From Macrosoma leucophasiata (lineage: Eukaryota > Arthropoda > Insecta > Lepidoptera > Hedylidae), in assembly GCA_036365455.1 (NCBI GenBank), contig JAWQUS010000030.1, positions 9,672,001 to 9,736,000 of the forward strand: a stretch of DNA of 64,000 nucleotides, written 5' to 3'. A program made the position numbers and the translations under genes. Below are positions 53,129 to 64,000 of the stretch, piece by piece; within the stretch, counting starts at the first letter, position 1; each line of letters starts with the position of its first letter. The notes under the pieces are model-generated. The model ran no database searches. It was given only the letters and a program-made list of their open reading frames with translations, and had not been told where the DNA came from.

Positions 53129-54439
53129 TCATTTTAGACTTCGGGATATTATGTTTTATATAACGTGATGCGTTTATAAACTCCACGTGAATTGTGAAAA
53201 AGAGTACTGAATAATGAAAACATTGTAATGTTTATTCATCAAAAAGGGTATTGATTTTAACGGTTCTATCTACCCTTTTGCCTCAGGGTACTATTTCAAT
53301 GCCGGAAAAAGGTACGGAACTGTTGTTTTTCACTGATTTTTTCGTGAATTTCAGATTGTGTGATATGGTGATTGTGCAAACGCAAACATGAATGAGATTA
53401 CAGTTTCCCAATTCTACAGAGATACTCCAAATTGTTGTATAGAAGATTTATTGAAATTTTAGAAATAAATGATATTTTTCTCCATAAAAATTTCATCCTT
53501 TATATTTCAGGCTTCATCATGTTGGCAAGATTTAAATATTTTTTTAGCTATATACTCGTAATACTAGGTATACTTCTAAGTGTAAACCACTGAACCTTCA
53601 GATTATGTAGAAAACGAAAATTGCTTCGGGATTATGAAAGCAAGTTAAATAAAGATTAATAGATACAAAACTTAAAAGTCAAAACAATTGATTACAAAAT
53701 TTGTATTATTATACTTAAAAATTGTATGTTATGAATTAAAAAAATACTAACAAGTATGCAATATAAAAGCACAACAAGACTGATAGAATAACTTCCACAT
53801 TCATATTATTAATAAATATGATTACATTTGATCAATTTCGAAGGACCTTGAATCATTTGTGTATCGATATACATTAAAGTACTAACATTATTCTAAACAA
53901 CGATTGTCGAGATCTACAAAAGCAAAGTGTAATTACAGTGAATACAACTGTGCGCTTAAATGAATGGCCGGCACTCGTTTCTTTGCTCATGATAATAGCC
54001 CACTTTGCACATTTCCGACTATCCAACTAACAAATGCACAATCCATTTTAGATGACACGAAATTATTAACATAAACTGTTCACGTTTTTATTTCAAATTT
54101 ATTATCGTTATTTGAATCCTTTTTGATATTACAGATTTAAAAAATATATGTTTTTACGTATGGATATAAACAAGACGAAAGGACAAAGAAGTAAACATTT
54201 TTGAAGTTATGAAGTATAACTTTTGGCACGATTGGAAAAAATTACGAAAGTGATTTTTACGATGCGCGTGCACACCGATAGATAAGAAGTGACATTCGGA
54301 AGTTAGTTGCTAAACATGTAACAGCAACAAACAGTCTGAAGCTGTTGCTAACAGTTTTTATGTTTTTACTGTATGTAACCCACAGGTGATCTGTGATGTA
54401 ACCATAGTAACCACAAACATACCAAATCTACACAAATAA
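53129..54439. other. AT-rich stretch
   Basis: No gene or repeat recognised. Confidence 0.45.
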
Positions 54440-54735
54440 ATAAAATTGGAGTGTGTGCTTTTTACTAAATGCATATGTATGTTTACACGGTACATATACC
54501 AAACAACATTTTTTACAATCTTTGTGTGTCTGTCTGCCTGTCTGTCTGTTTGGCGGGGCTAATCTTGGGAACGGCTGGACCGATTTTGATGGGACATTCA
54601 CTGGCAGATTATTAGATGTAATAAGGAGTAATTTAGGCTACTTTAATACTAGCTGCGCCCATGACTTCGTCCGGGCAGATAGTGGACAATCACAAATTGT
54701 CACGCGGGTGAAGTCGCGGGCACAGCAAGTAAAGA
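54440..54735 (+). repeat. Helitron-like repeat with nested second end
   Basis: CTGTCTGCCTGTCTGTCTGT, then GGAACGGCTGGACCGATTTT, TACTAGCTGCGCCCATGACT (a reversed end) and the final GAAGTCGCGGGCACAGCAAGT. Two ends facing each other suggest one fragment inserted in another. Confidence 0.55.
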
Positions 54736-54875
54736 ATATATTTGCATTTTTTTATTAATTCAATCGTATATACCTGCATACGACGGTGATAAATATTGAA
54801 GTGGTAAAAGTGGTTTTATTGGTTAAGTTGGTGGAAGAAAAGAGCTTCTATGTAGGTATGAATAAACTCTAAGGT

Positions 54876-54984
54876 TCAGTTGCACCAAAAAAAAATTATT
54901 AAAGTTAATGTAAAATTGTAATTTTTTAAAGTTGAAGGAAGAAGGATGTACAATTGAACATTAACTTTAACAAATATTTTGGTC
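54876..54984. repeat. small MITE related to 54991-55138
   Basis: GTTGCACCAAAA ... ATTAAAGTTAATGT at the left and ACATTAACTTTAACAAATAT, TTTTGGT at the right are inverted copies. Placed a few bases from the next MITE. Confidence 0.55.
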
Positions 54985-54990
54985 TTTTAA

Positions 54991-55138
54991 GCTGGGTTGC
55001 ACCACGACTATTGTTAAAGTTAAAGTTATTGTAACATTTCACATCCTTTTCTAACATAAAGGAATCTGTTAAAGTTAGAGAAGGATATGAAATGTTAATA
55101 AGCTTAGCTTTAACAAAAGTCGTGGTGCAACCCAGGCT
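54991..55138. repeat. 148-bp MITE with TTAA target (piggyBac-like)
   Basis: Ends GCTGGGTTGCACCACGAC and, inverted, GCCTGGGTTGCACCACGAC. TTAA lies at both borders (54987-54990, 55139-55142), the duplication made by piggyBac transposases. Arms extend about 45 bp imperfectly. Confidence 0.75.
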
Positions 55139-55393
55139 TAATCTAGAACGATTGACATATGTCGTAGTCGTAGATGTCTACGTAATGAAGACGCTACGTA
55201 GCGCAACGCTACGAAATCGCGGCTACGTAGAACTTATTTAGGATACTAGGTTAATATACTGGTATCAACTTGAGATCACGATCATAAGAGCCTATTTTAA
55301 AAGCAAAATATGTGCAAAATAAACTACTGCAGGTGAAAAGCATTATATTGAATAACTAATCTACCTTTTTTTTGTAGATATTAGTGTAATATA
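55139..55393. other. spacer with CTACGTAG palindromes
   Basis: CTACGTA words recur at 55172-55235; no element named. Confidence 0.4.
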
Positions 55394-55682
55394 CCTGGTT
55401 GACCGAGCTTCGCTCCGTAGCGATTAGTATGAATTGCATATACGACTAACGTTAGTAGACTAATGGTTCTTCTATTCATCAATAGATGGCGTTAGTCGTC
55501 GGTTATGAAGAAAATTTATTATTCACTTAGAACCGAGCTTTTCTTGGACCTGGAACCTAAATAAATCGATTTCTTGACCCGAAAAACCCCTAATCTGTAA
55601 GTTTCAAGAAAATCGTTGGAGCCGTTTCCGAGATCTTGATTCTATATATATATACAAGAATTGCTCGTTTGAAGGTATTAGA
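55394..55682 (-). repeat. Helitron-like repeat, family C
   Basis: ACCGAGCTTCGCTCCG at one end, GTTTCCGAGATCTTGATTCT and ATATATATACAAGAATTGCT at the other; I know this layout from lepidopteran non-coding repeats. Orientation is inferred. Confidence 0.5.
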
Positions 55683-57026
55683 TTTTGGGGTAAATTATAG
55701 AACAATATGATGATTCTTTTTTACTTTTGTGTAGGCTTGTCAGTTATAAGGTTGGCTGGTCAAAGTGTCGAGTCCCTTTTGATGAAAAAATAATGGTAAG
55801 TAAAAGCTTAGCTTACCTTACCTAACTTAATACGTTACCTATAAGTGACTTTATTTTTTACACTTGTATCACATTTGAAAGGAATAAATAAAGTATATAA
55901 TAAAACAGTACATTTTGGACAATTTTGTGTATTATCTTTAACTAAATATTCTGCCTCCTATGTTATTTTTTAGAACATTTTAATTTTAAGTTGTTTTCAG
56001 TAGAATCTAAAGATCAAACATAAAAAAACACTAATACAATAGATAAGTTAGATGTCATAAGATTAAATATATCCCTTTTATGTAAATATTATGAACATGG
56101 TCATGTCGTGGTCACCAAATCATTTTAGCAACCCCGCTAGATTGAACGAGTTAACATCTAAAATTCATCGGTGTAATTTACGACCACAAACAACGTTCGC
56201 TTTGTCACAGGCAGCTTTTAACTGACCTTACCACTGCACAAGCATGAAAATTGGCTTAAATATACGATCATTATTATTACTAGCTAACTTAAACTGTTTC
56301 GTGGCTGAGTAATAAGCTATTACAATAATGATAGATACTATACCACCGCTGTAATTTGTTAATTTATTTTTATGCTTGCTTTCATCTTTACAAAATATTG
56401 TATGACAATAAAATACGGGCTCGTCAAGCTTCTCTATGCATATTATATATCTACCACATAAATAATAGGCACATAGATGTAACACATGACAAAATCATTT
56501 CGCTGCGAGAAAACAACCACTTATATTTCATCGTATATAACAATATTTTCTATAGTAAATTAAGTAACGTGAAAATAATGTTTTCCTAACAGCGGGGTCA
56601 TAAATTGGTATCGATTCAAACTTCAAATTATCTATCGTAAATTGGAGAGAAATTTAATTGGGACTCAAGTCAGCTTTTCAAGGAGGAAGTAAATAATAGA
56701 CCATTAATGTCATTAGCGTCCCCAGTAGGACACAGGTCCACTAATGAGGGCGTTAGGAGTGTAACACGGAACATTAGAAAAATCGAGGTCATTTCCTCAG
56801 TAAATCATTTCAAGTGCGAGCAATAAAACAGTAAATGATAAAAGTCATAAAAAAATATTGTATCATTAAAATAAGATCGAGCCGCAATTAAAATGCGATT
56901 CATCATAAAATAAAATCGAATGCATTTTTTCCCATTTGATTTATGGCAGCTGCCACTGATATGAAAATTTACGCAGCTTCTTTGTGTGTAAATAATAGGA
57001 TACATGCATGTGCTCATATATAGATA
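55683..57026. other. AT-rich stretch
   Basis: At 56715-56765 CCCCAGTAGGACACAGGTCC ... ACTAATGAGGG looks like a LINE 3' scrap. Nothing else recognised. Confidence 0.4.
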
Positions 57027-57245
57027 TACTAGCGGCCCGGTACGTGCTTCGCTACGTATAAAGTTAAATATTTTTATAAAAATTGGATCATCTATTAACC
57101 CTCAACACTGATTATAGTTTCAATTTGACAGCTCAATCCCCATCTGAATAAAGATTAAATTTGACAGCAAAATACCCATTTATAAAATGATCCGCCATTT
57201 ATTGAATTCATTTGTAAAAAAATCAATCACAAAAAAATTGTCGTC
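57027..57245 (-). repeat. Helitron-like fragment at the duplication boundary
   Basis: Begins ACTAGCGGCCCGGTACGTGC then TTCGCTACGT, the reversed form of a GC-rich hairpin plus CTAGT end. It ends close to the start of duplication copy 2 at 57259. Confidence 0.5.
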
Positions 57246-57467
57246 TAACTGGATACAACTAACAAAGCCTAGACGTTTGAATAATGTCGCACACACCTGA
57301 GATGTTTGCAAGTAGAGATGGAAACATACGATGATCAGTGAAACACGTTGTGGATTATAAATATTTTTTTACAGGCAGTTACATATTTAGAGCGTCGTTG
57401 TACCCGTAACAGTTCAATCGATAATTCCGAAAGATATTCAACGAGTTTAATAAATAATAATAAACAC

Positions 57468-58265
57468 GTTCAATATTTATTTATTTATTTATTTAAATTT
57501 AATGCACACAAAAGGTACATAAGGTGGACTTAATGCTACAAGGCATTATCAACCAGCCAACCTTTGGGTTGAGTTGAAAACGTAAGATAGGTGCTGATAA
57601 AAAGAAATGTAGTAATACGAAACTACATTTGATATATTTATACATACAGCGTGCTATAAATATAAGAATATAGCAATCATACAAAACACACATACATACA
57701 TACAAAATAAAAATATACGTACATATAAAATATGATGAGAAATATATATATATATATATATATATAATGTACAAGTCTTAAGAATGAAACGAGAATAAAC
57801 AATACATACATTATTAAGAGGATTTTAAGAAAAGGCTGCGAAGCTTATTTTTGAATGATGATTTACTCGGAGCTTTTTTAATGTCAATAGGCAGCGTGTT
57901 CCAGAGCCTGATTGCAGTAACAACGAAGGAGTTAGACATAAACCCAGTACGATGGGGAGGAACTTGAAGTATAAGATTGAGTGATGAACGAAGATCAATT
58001 AAGTGAGTAGAACCGAGAAGTTTAAAATGACATTTGAGATAAGAAGGAGATGAAGGATCGTTAAGAATGGAAAATAATAAACAAAGAATTCTAATGTTTC
58101 TTCTGTGACGGATGGGAAGCCACTTAAGCCTAGAGCGGTGAGCGGAAATATGATCAAATTTACGGAGACCGAAGATGAATCTAATGCAGTTATTGAGAAT
58201 ACGATCCAGTTTCAATAGAAGTTCTTGAGAAAGGTCGGAATAACAAACATATAACAACAATATCA
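57468..58265 (-). mobile_element. 5'-truncated LINE inserted in duplication copy 2
   Basis: 798 bp absent from copy 1. On the minus strand it has a reverse transcriptase C-terminus, a 3' UTR with an AT microsatellite (57740-57766), the phrase ATAATGCCTTGTAGCATTAA and an (AAAT)n tail at 57478-57495. The flanks show no clear target duplication; a small deletion may have occurred. Confidence 0.85.
57814..58260 (-). pseudogene. LINE reverse transcriptase C-terminal fragment, open for about 148 codons
   Basis: Translation includes LDRILNNCIRFIFGLRKFDH, SRLKWLPIRHRRNIRILCLL and SFVVTAIRLWNTLP-D and KSSFKNKLRSLFL near the end. The N-C-RFIFG ... WLP ... R-WN-LP ... SFK-KL order is the end of the reverse transcriptase in CR1/Jockey-like LINEs of insects. 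The frame is intact but has lost the catalytic palm and endonuclease through 5' truncation, and its first codon is not an ATG. It is not functional. Confidence 0.8.
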
Positions 58266-59105
58266 GGTGCTCGAGAAAATTACGGCATGTTCCTTACTGA
58301 TCGTATTAGTAATCCGGATGTCAAATTGAAATAAAGCCCAAAAAGTTTGAACATATAATTGAATTTAAAAAATCGATGGAGATCTAAAATGTAAAAGTAA
58401 ATGGGTTATAGGGGCTGAACATCGACCGCACAACATAGCTTGGACTGAATTAGACTAACATTGATTGATTAAAAACTCTGGAAGATTAGAAAGAATAGTA
58501 TTTATTGGACATAGAAGATCTGCAGCAGTTTGGGAACGCTCTTTAAAAACTGAAATGTATGAATTTTATATTATGTAGATTTTCTATGCTCAAAAACATA
58601 GTGACAAACATAATTTGCTCTGAAGTGCAGAATTTTTATTTTTAACTTCCAATGACCTCTTGTTGAGATTTTTATTGAAATAAATATTGTAAAACTCACT
58701 AGCCTACTTGTTGAATTCGTTTTTTTTAAAAGTGCAACAATTTTTAAGTAGGTAACCAGCGTTAAAGCACATAAAATGCTTCCGTATGTCTCAAGTCTAA
58801 TATTGCGTGGATTATCGCCAGGATAGCCGCCGTGGGAGCGATATGACTACCGGCGGGCTTCCTCTAATTCCCCTTACTTCATTTACATGGGTGTATGTAG
58901 TAGCCTGGTGAATTAATAAAAATAGCTGACCGTCTAGCACTGGTTATCTAATGATTTCTATAGCCACATTCTATTTACCTGATCCAAAAGAGTTATTTAA
59001 TTTGTTATTATTAAACGGTATTTTTTTACGTTAGATATACTTACTAATTTACATTTCGTGCCAGGATGAGAAATTCTATATATCCTGATAATCTTTTTCA
59101 CTACC

Positions 59106-59213
59106 TATGTATGGCCCCGTGATAACTATCACAGAGACGCGACATCTAAGGTCTCAAGGGTGGCATCTGCATTTAGACCTCTGGTCTTTCTAAGGCTGCA
59201 GTTATCACTTAAC
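59106..59213 (+). repeat. poly(A) repeat fragment, duplication copy 2
   Basis: Counterpart of 47268-47396 with a short internal deletion (CTAAGGCTGCAGTTATCACT). Confidence 0.6.
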
Positions 59214-59765
59214 AACAGAACTTTAGATTTAGTGGAGGTAACCAACAGGGTTCGACGTGTCTCCCATATCTTAATCTGACGCGTCCGAGTAAATCCAAAA
59301 ATAGCATCCTCTATAAACCGATAATGAATCAGTTGACACATGTCAAAAGCTCTAGTAAATCAATTATGTACTACAGAATGTGAAAAAAGGCGAGATATTA
59401 ATAATCCGAGATAAATAACTTTCTTTCACATCCACTGAATAGAAAGTAAGATGGATAGTGTACTCGTATAAGTCAAACACCGGATAACAGATTAGCCACC
59501 GACACTTGGTAAGTCAGATAGCCGGAAATTTAGCTGACCGTTATCATTATCCGTATATTGGGTAAATAATTCGGATAGATAATGTCGTTCACGGAATTCT
59601 ATTTTCGTTGACGTTAACGGATAAACGGACGCCTCTTTTGTGCATACAATACATATTACTTAACCTATCTGCCGCTAAATAGTAGTGTTCAGTACTATCG
59701 TAATCCGGTTAGATGATTATGTATAAGCCCTGTAATAACTATTAAAAAGGCAAAAATACTTACCC

Positions 59766-59900
59766 CCTTATTCATAAACGTACATTAGATACGTTTTAGC
59801 TACAGCATGCTTTGTCTTTGTCAGTTGCATTGTCAAATGTGCAGGATAGAAAAAGACAAAGGAGAGATTAGCAACACTTTAACTACCTTTATGAATAAGG
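59766..59900. repeat. 135-bp MITE, copy 2
   Basis: Counterpart of 47938-48072. Confidence 0.7.
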
Positions 59901-60763
59901 AGGTTAGACTTCAGGTTTACACTCACGAAACGCATCTGAATTTTAACCTTTTTTCGGATAACAGCTTGTTTCCCATACTCTCTCCTGGCAATTTATTGGG
60001 GGATGGAACTAGCAGCAATAGCATAGCAGACCAGAATAACAATGCCCAATAATTTAATTTAATCGAAGTAGGTCTTATTTGTGAAAATACCTTGATCTAG
60101 CTTAGGTCGGATAAATGCCCTGTTCCAAACATATTCTTCAATTAACACTGATTGAGCAGGCCTTAGATTTATATAATGCATTGCACTGTGGTGTTGCCTA
60201 TAGCCTAGAGTTTCAATGAATAAGACGATTTTATTAGTGTAGTCGAATGTACACATTTTTATGTAACACCGTAACCTTTTTTATGGTTTATCCGGAATCC
60301 AGCCAGATAACCACGTAACTGTGAGGTGTGTCTACCCCGATAATAAACCATGTAGTTGGTTGAAAGCCGTTTCATCCCTCAGTCACCCTGTATTGGCAGA
60401 TAATATACAATGGTGTTGATCTAAGATTACTGAGAGCTGAAACGATAAAACCGGCATAGTGCGTGTCGGGCCACACGCAATATAGGATTAAGCAAATAGA
60501 TACTAATATGTTTTTTTATGTTGGTCGACAATTACTCGTTGAAGCCTTGGATATAAGTTGAATATAAAGATATATTTTTTCCACTATCCAAATGCAACCA
60601 TTTAGCTGGCAAAGACAGAGGAAACACTTGAGCGTAACAAAAATTACACTTAAAAAGTTAATAATTAATATCCTACGAATGGATCCTTTCATCGAATGAT
60701 TTTCTACAACCCATTTTTATATAGGTACACGTATTCAACGACACCTACCTACAACAAGTTTTT

Positions 60764-61056
60764 TTTTATGTATAGAAAGTGGCACTCAAGCATGCAGTTT
60801 ACATTGATGTTAAGTGATGGCTGTAGCCTATAGACACTTACACAAAGACCAGAGGTCAAAATGCAGATGCGTTACCACTTCTGAGGCCTAAGGTATTGTG
60901 TCTCTGTGCCGGAAATTACAGGACCGTACAATACCACCTGACCGGAACACGATAGTGCTGAACACGATAGTGCCATTTAGCAGCAAGTATATTAGGTGAT
61001 GCAGTGGTGCCTACGCCCGCGAACTCCACCACTGGAGCTCTACCACCAGTAAAAGT
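60764..61056 (-). repeat. poly(A)-tailed repeat, duplication copy 2
   Basis: Counterpart of 48936-49228, including the doubled CACGATAGTG. Confidence 0.85.
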
Positions 61057-63376
61057 TATATACAAAGAGTATGTAAAAAAAGTTTCAAAGATTTTATTGA
61101 ACAACCTAATTGGCATGACAAATTTGTTTATTCGTTCCAAATAATAGTAGTCATATTAAGAGTCAAGCTGAGTCAAGGTTACAGCTTTAAAAAATTGTGG
61201 AAAATCGAACGGATAGATAGAAAGACGGTATGGCGAAATTATAATTATTTCTTGTAGGTTGCGGGACCCCAAAAACGATAGAGAAATAGACTCATCTCGT
61301 ATGTATGTGTCTTTACGCCAAATCCTTTACGGGGTAGGTAGAGATAAGATTTAAGTATTAGGTATACCGCTGCACGGATACCGCTCCTCACCTCGAATCT
61401 CAAGATCTTATTAACAGTGCCTTGTTAATAAAGTTCCGACGATCACTCGAAATTAAGCAATCATTAAATCCTAGGTAGGTAGGTATGCGATCATTTCGTT
61501 CGTTACGGCAGGGTTTTAATGAGGATAAAGTAATAAAATGAGCCGCGCTATCCTAAGATGATTACAAGAGCCAATAGATTGAATAAAGATATCTACGAAA
61601 CAATCAAAGGAGTGATAAGGTTTTTCAAATTGCTAGTTCCGGGTCCAAGAGTCTTTTAGATCTTGCTTAGTGCTGGTAATGAGAACCACGATACTCAAAA
61701 AGCCTAACTGGAAAATATGGCATGTAGGGTACCTACATATACCTACATATCATAGAATATGGAATAGAATCTAAATATTTTATAAATTTCTATGGCATGT
61801 ATGAATTCATACATTGACCTCTGGCTTCTTCACAGCTGTTAAAAGCAGTTTCTTTTTCAAACAAATTCATAATGTAGTCATGAAATATAATCAATGCAAC
61901 TTGTCTGCGACTTTCTGCCGAATTTTCAGATGTTATAAAGTTAACAGGGCCTTGTAAGATATTTATATTTATGTTACCTGCATCAGCAGAGTGGGGCGCG
62001 CAATCTGGGGTGAGTGCATGTCCTTGTACGTCTCAGAAGCACGTTCTCAACGTAATTCACTCTTTGTGCTGGAACTGATTGCTTAACCACATGGGTATCT
62101 TACACGTTGGTAAAAAAATAAAAATCAACTAAATACATCTATTTAATTAATTTAGGATATGAAGGGTTCCTTAAGCTTTAGGACCTGAGCGTGTGAAGAG
62201 CTATCAAGCCACCCGAGCCTTTCCGGGAGAGTCGAACCCTAATAAGAAGTGTAACTTTCTTGCAAAACAATGAAACTTCTTCCCAAATAAACACATATTC
62301 TTAGGTCCAGTAAAACCAAAAATTTGTAAATTTAATATTTCACACGGTAAATGGCTTTATGCATCTGGCAAAGCAGCCGGGTCCACTTAGCAATATATTT
62401 TAGACGTCGACGACACAATTTAGCTTCGTCGAAGGTATTATATAAAAATAATCTTTGAAAAGAATTCAAAACGAACATGTGACTTTAGATGCGTAATATT
62501 AGCTATGTTTTTCACTTCCTCTGTGTTAGCTATTATTATTGCCTGACTTTTGCTAGATAATATTTATACTCCGTGTACGAGGAGAGTGAGCCGCAATTTC
62601 GAGTGAGTGCATGTACTCGTACGTCTGAGAAGTAAGTCTTTTCAATCACAACGTTGTTTACTCTTTTTACCGCGAATAATCTGGCTTACGTTGAATTTTT
62701 CACATTCAACTTAAATTGGAATTTTCAATTTAGGTATTCTGATGTACTCCACAAAAAACTGCTAGGAACCTTGACATTTTTTCAAAAAGTCTGTATTAAC
62801 GAACATAACGCAGAAGATTTTAAATAAATCTCTGAATAAGTCTTTCATCTTAACAATCATCTAAGTACATACAATATTTTCAGGTATATTTCAAAAGAGT
62901 AGGTATTACATTTTTTCCAGTTTAAAGTTTTGATGGCGGGCGGTTAAACATTCTAGACTTAGTATGGCCCGTTTTCGTCCGATTTTTATATCAAATTTCA
63001 ACTCAATTAATCCAGCACTTTCAGGGAAAATTGGCTGTGACACACAAAAGACAAGTGACCTTATAGGAATTCCGTTTTTTTTTGTTTTAAAGTATGGTCG
63101 TAATCGTAATCACTAACGACTGCGCAACTACATAGTTGTATTTGTACAATGCTATTCCAAAAAGCCATAGCTACACTATTCACAGCAAACCATGGCTTGA
63201 CCATCAACGTTTCTGCTCGACGTTTGTAATATGTAAAAATCTAAATATGTTATACAATGTGTAACGGGAATAACGCGAACCCTCAAACACCCCAATTAGA
63301 AAATCGAGTTTTATAATCATAACACATGAAATGAAATAACATGTTTATGTACTCGTATTAGTTATTTCTTATTTAA
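61057..63376. other. copy 2 of the unannotated 2-kb stretch
   Basis: Same content as 49229-51548; no gene recognised. Confidence 0.45.
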
Positions 63377-64000
63377 CCCAGCGTCCCGACGCCGAGAGTC
63401 CCGACGCCCAGCGTCCCGACGCTCAGCGTCCCGACGCCCAGCGTCCCGACGCCCAGCGTCCCGACGCCGAGCGTCCCGACGCCGAGCGTCCCGACGCCGA
63501 GCGTTCCGACGGCGAGCGTCCCGACGCCCAGCGTCCCGACGCCAAGCGTCCCGACGCCCAGCGTCCCGACGCCGAGCGTCCCGACGCCGAGCGTCCCGAC
63601 GGCCAGCGTCCCGACGGCCAGCGTCCCGACGCCCAGCATCCCGACGCCCAGCGTCCCGACGCCAAGCGTCCCGACGCCCAGCGTCCCGTCGCCGAGCGTA
63701 CCGATGCCGAGCGTCCCGACGCCCAGCGTCCCGACGCCCAGCGTCCCGACGCCCAGCGCCCCGACGCCCAGCGTACCGACGCCCAGCGTCCCGACGCCGA
63801 GCGTCCCGACGCCGAGCGTCCCGACGCCCAGCGTCCCGACGCCCAGCGTCCCGACGCCCAGCGTCCCGACGCCCAGCGTCCCGACGCCCAGCGTCCCGAC
63901 GCCCAGCGTCCCGACGCCGAGCGTCCCGACGCCCAGCGTCCCGACGCCCAGCGTCCCGACGCCCAGCGTCCCGACGCCCAGCGTCCCGACACCCAGCGTC
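63377..64000. repeat. 15-bp minisatellite, copy 2, cut by window end
   Basis: Unit order and variants equal those of copy 1 over the visible 624 bp, with one difference seen at 63991 (GACACCC for GACGCCC). Confidence 0.97.

Larger units (their letters stand above)
46220..57258 (+). repeat. tandem duplication, copy 1 (about 11.04 kb)
   Basis: From CTAACAAAGCCTAGACGTTT at 46220 the sequence is repeated from 57259. Offset is 11,039-11,042 at first, 11,840 after a LINE insertion in copy 2, and constant at 11,828 from about 47,979 to the end of the window. The left boundary is sharp: preceding bases differ (CGTAATG versus GGATACAA). The copy extends to the start of copy 2 if the arrangement is a simple tandem. 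Confidence 0.9.
57375..58578 (+). pseudogene. decayed coding region of unknown family, copy 2, split by a LINE
   Basis: Same relic as 46333-46739. The LINE at 57468-58265 interrupts it after the INNNKH codons. One T fewer in the TTT-A run changes the second frame compared with copy 1, and the TAG corresponding to 46737 is at 58576. Confidence 0.45.
57259..64000 (+). repeat. tandem duplication, copy 2 (cut by the window end)
   Basis: Counterpart of 46220-52172. Differences cluster in the first 1.9 kb (substitutions, 1-12 bp indels, a 798-bp LINE). From about 59.9 kb to 63,990 I saw no difference, and the offset does not change. Confidence 0.9.

Overview
The window reads as gene-poor, transposon-rich chromosomal DNA of an insect, most likely a moth or butterfly. 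It is AT-rich with no operon-like gene packing. It carries tRNA-headed SINEs, R1-clade and LOA-like non-LTR retrotransposons, a cecropia/mauritiana-type mariner relic, many Helitron-like ends of the form ...CAGCTAGT, and a roughly 285-bp poly(A)-tailed repeat that resembles short interspersed repeats I know from Lepidoptera. The order-level call is inference from repeat types; no conserved host gene identifies the species.

Layout. 1-676: a decayed mariner with its right end. 677-9100: older repeats, including two CpG-rich islands, two tRNA-SINEs, several MITEs, a LINE 3' end and a foldback element with a tRNA-like core. 11386-17381: the best preserved element, a full-length 5,974-bp LOA-like retrotransposon on the minus strand, flanked by an 11-bp direct repeat. 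Its 1,232-codon ORF2 is open (endonuclease, reverse transcriptase, RNase H, zinc knuckle), while its ORF1 is broken at a run of seven A. 18172-20172: a 5'-truncated R1-clade element nested inside a poly(A) repeat. 21200-46200: a mosaic of Helitron-like elements, SINEs, MITEs with TAA and 8-bp target duplications, LINE scraps and an unusual number of short, almost perfect hairpins. 46220-57258 and 57259-64000: two copies of a roughly 11-kb tandem duplication, the second cut by the window end. Both copies contain a decayed, unidentified coding region and a 15-bp CpG-rich minisatellite; the second has an extra LINE insertion.

Host coding sequence is scarce. Possible exons exist at 29460-29642, 36419-36690 and 44734-44937, and a decayed one at 46333-46739, but none could be assigned to a family. 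I saw no rRNA gene, functional tRNA gene, CRISPR array or bacterial-type operon.

The genes do not form a pathway. The working logic is that of mobile elements: autonomous LINEs supply reverse transcriptase, SINEs and poly(A) repeats would be mobilised by such enzymes, and MITEs and Helitron-like fragments depend on transposases encoded elsewhere. Nesting gives relative ages: the R1 copy is younger than the poly(A) repeat it splits, one SINE is younger than the repeat it splits, and one LINE insertion is younger than the 11-kb duplication.
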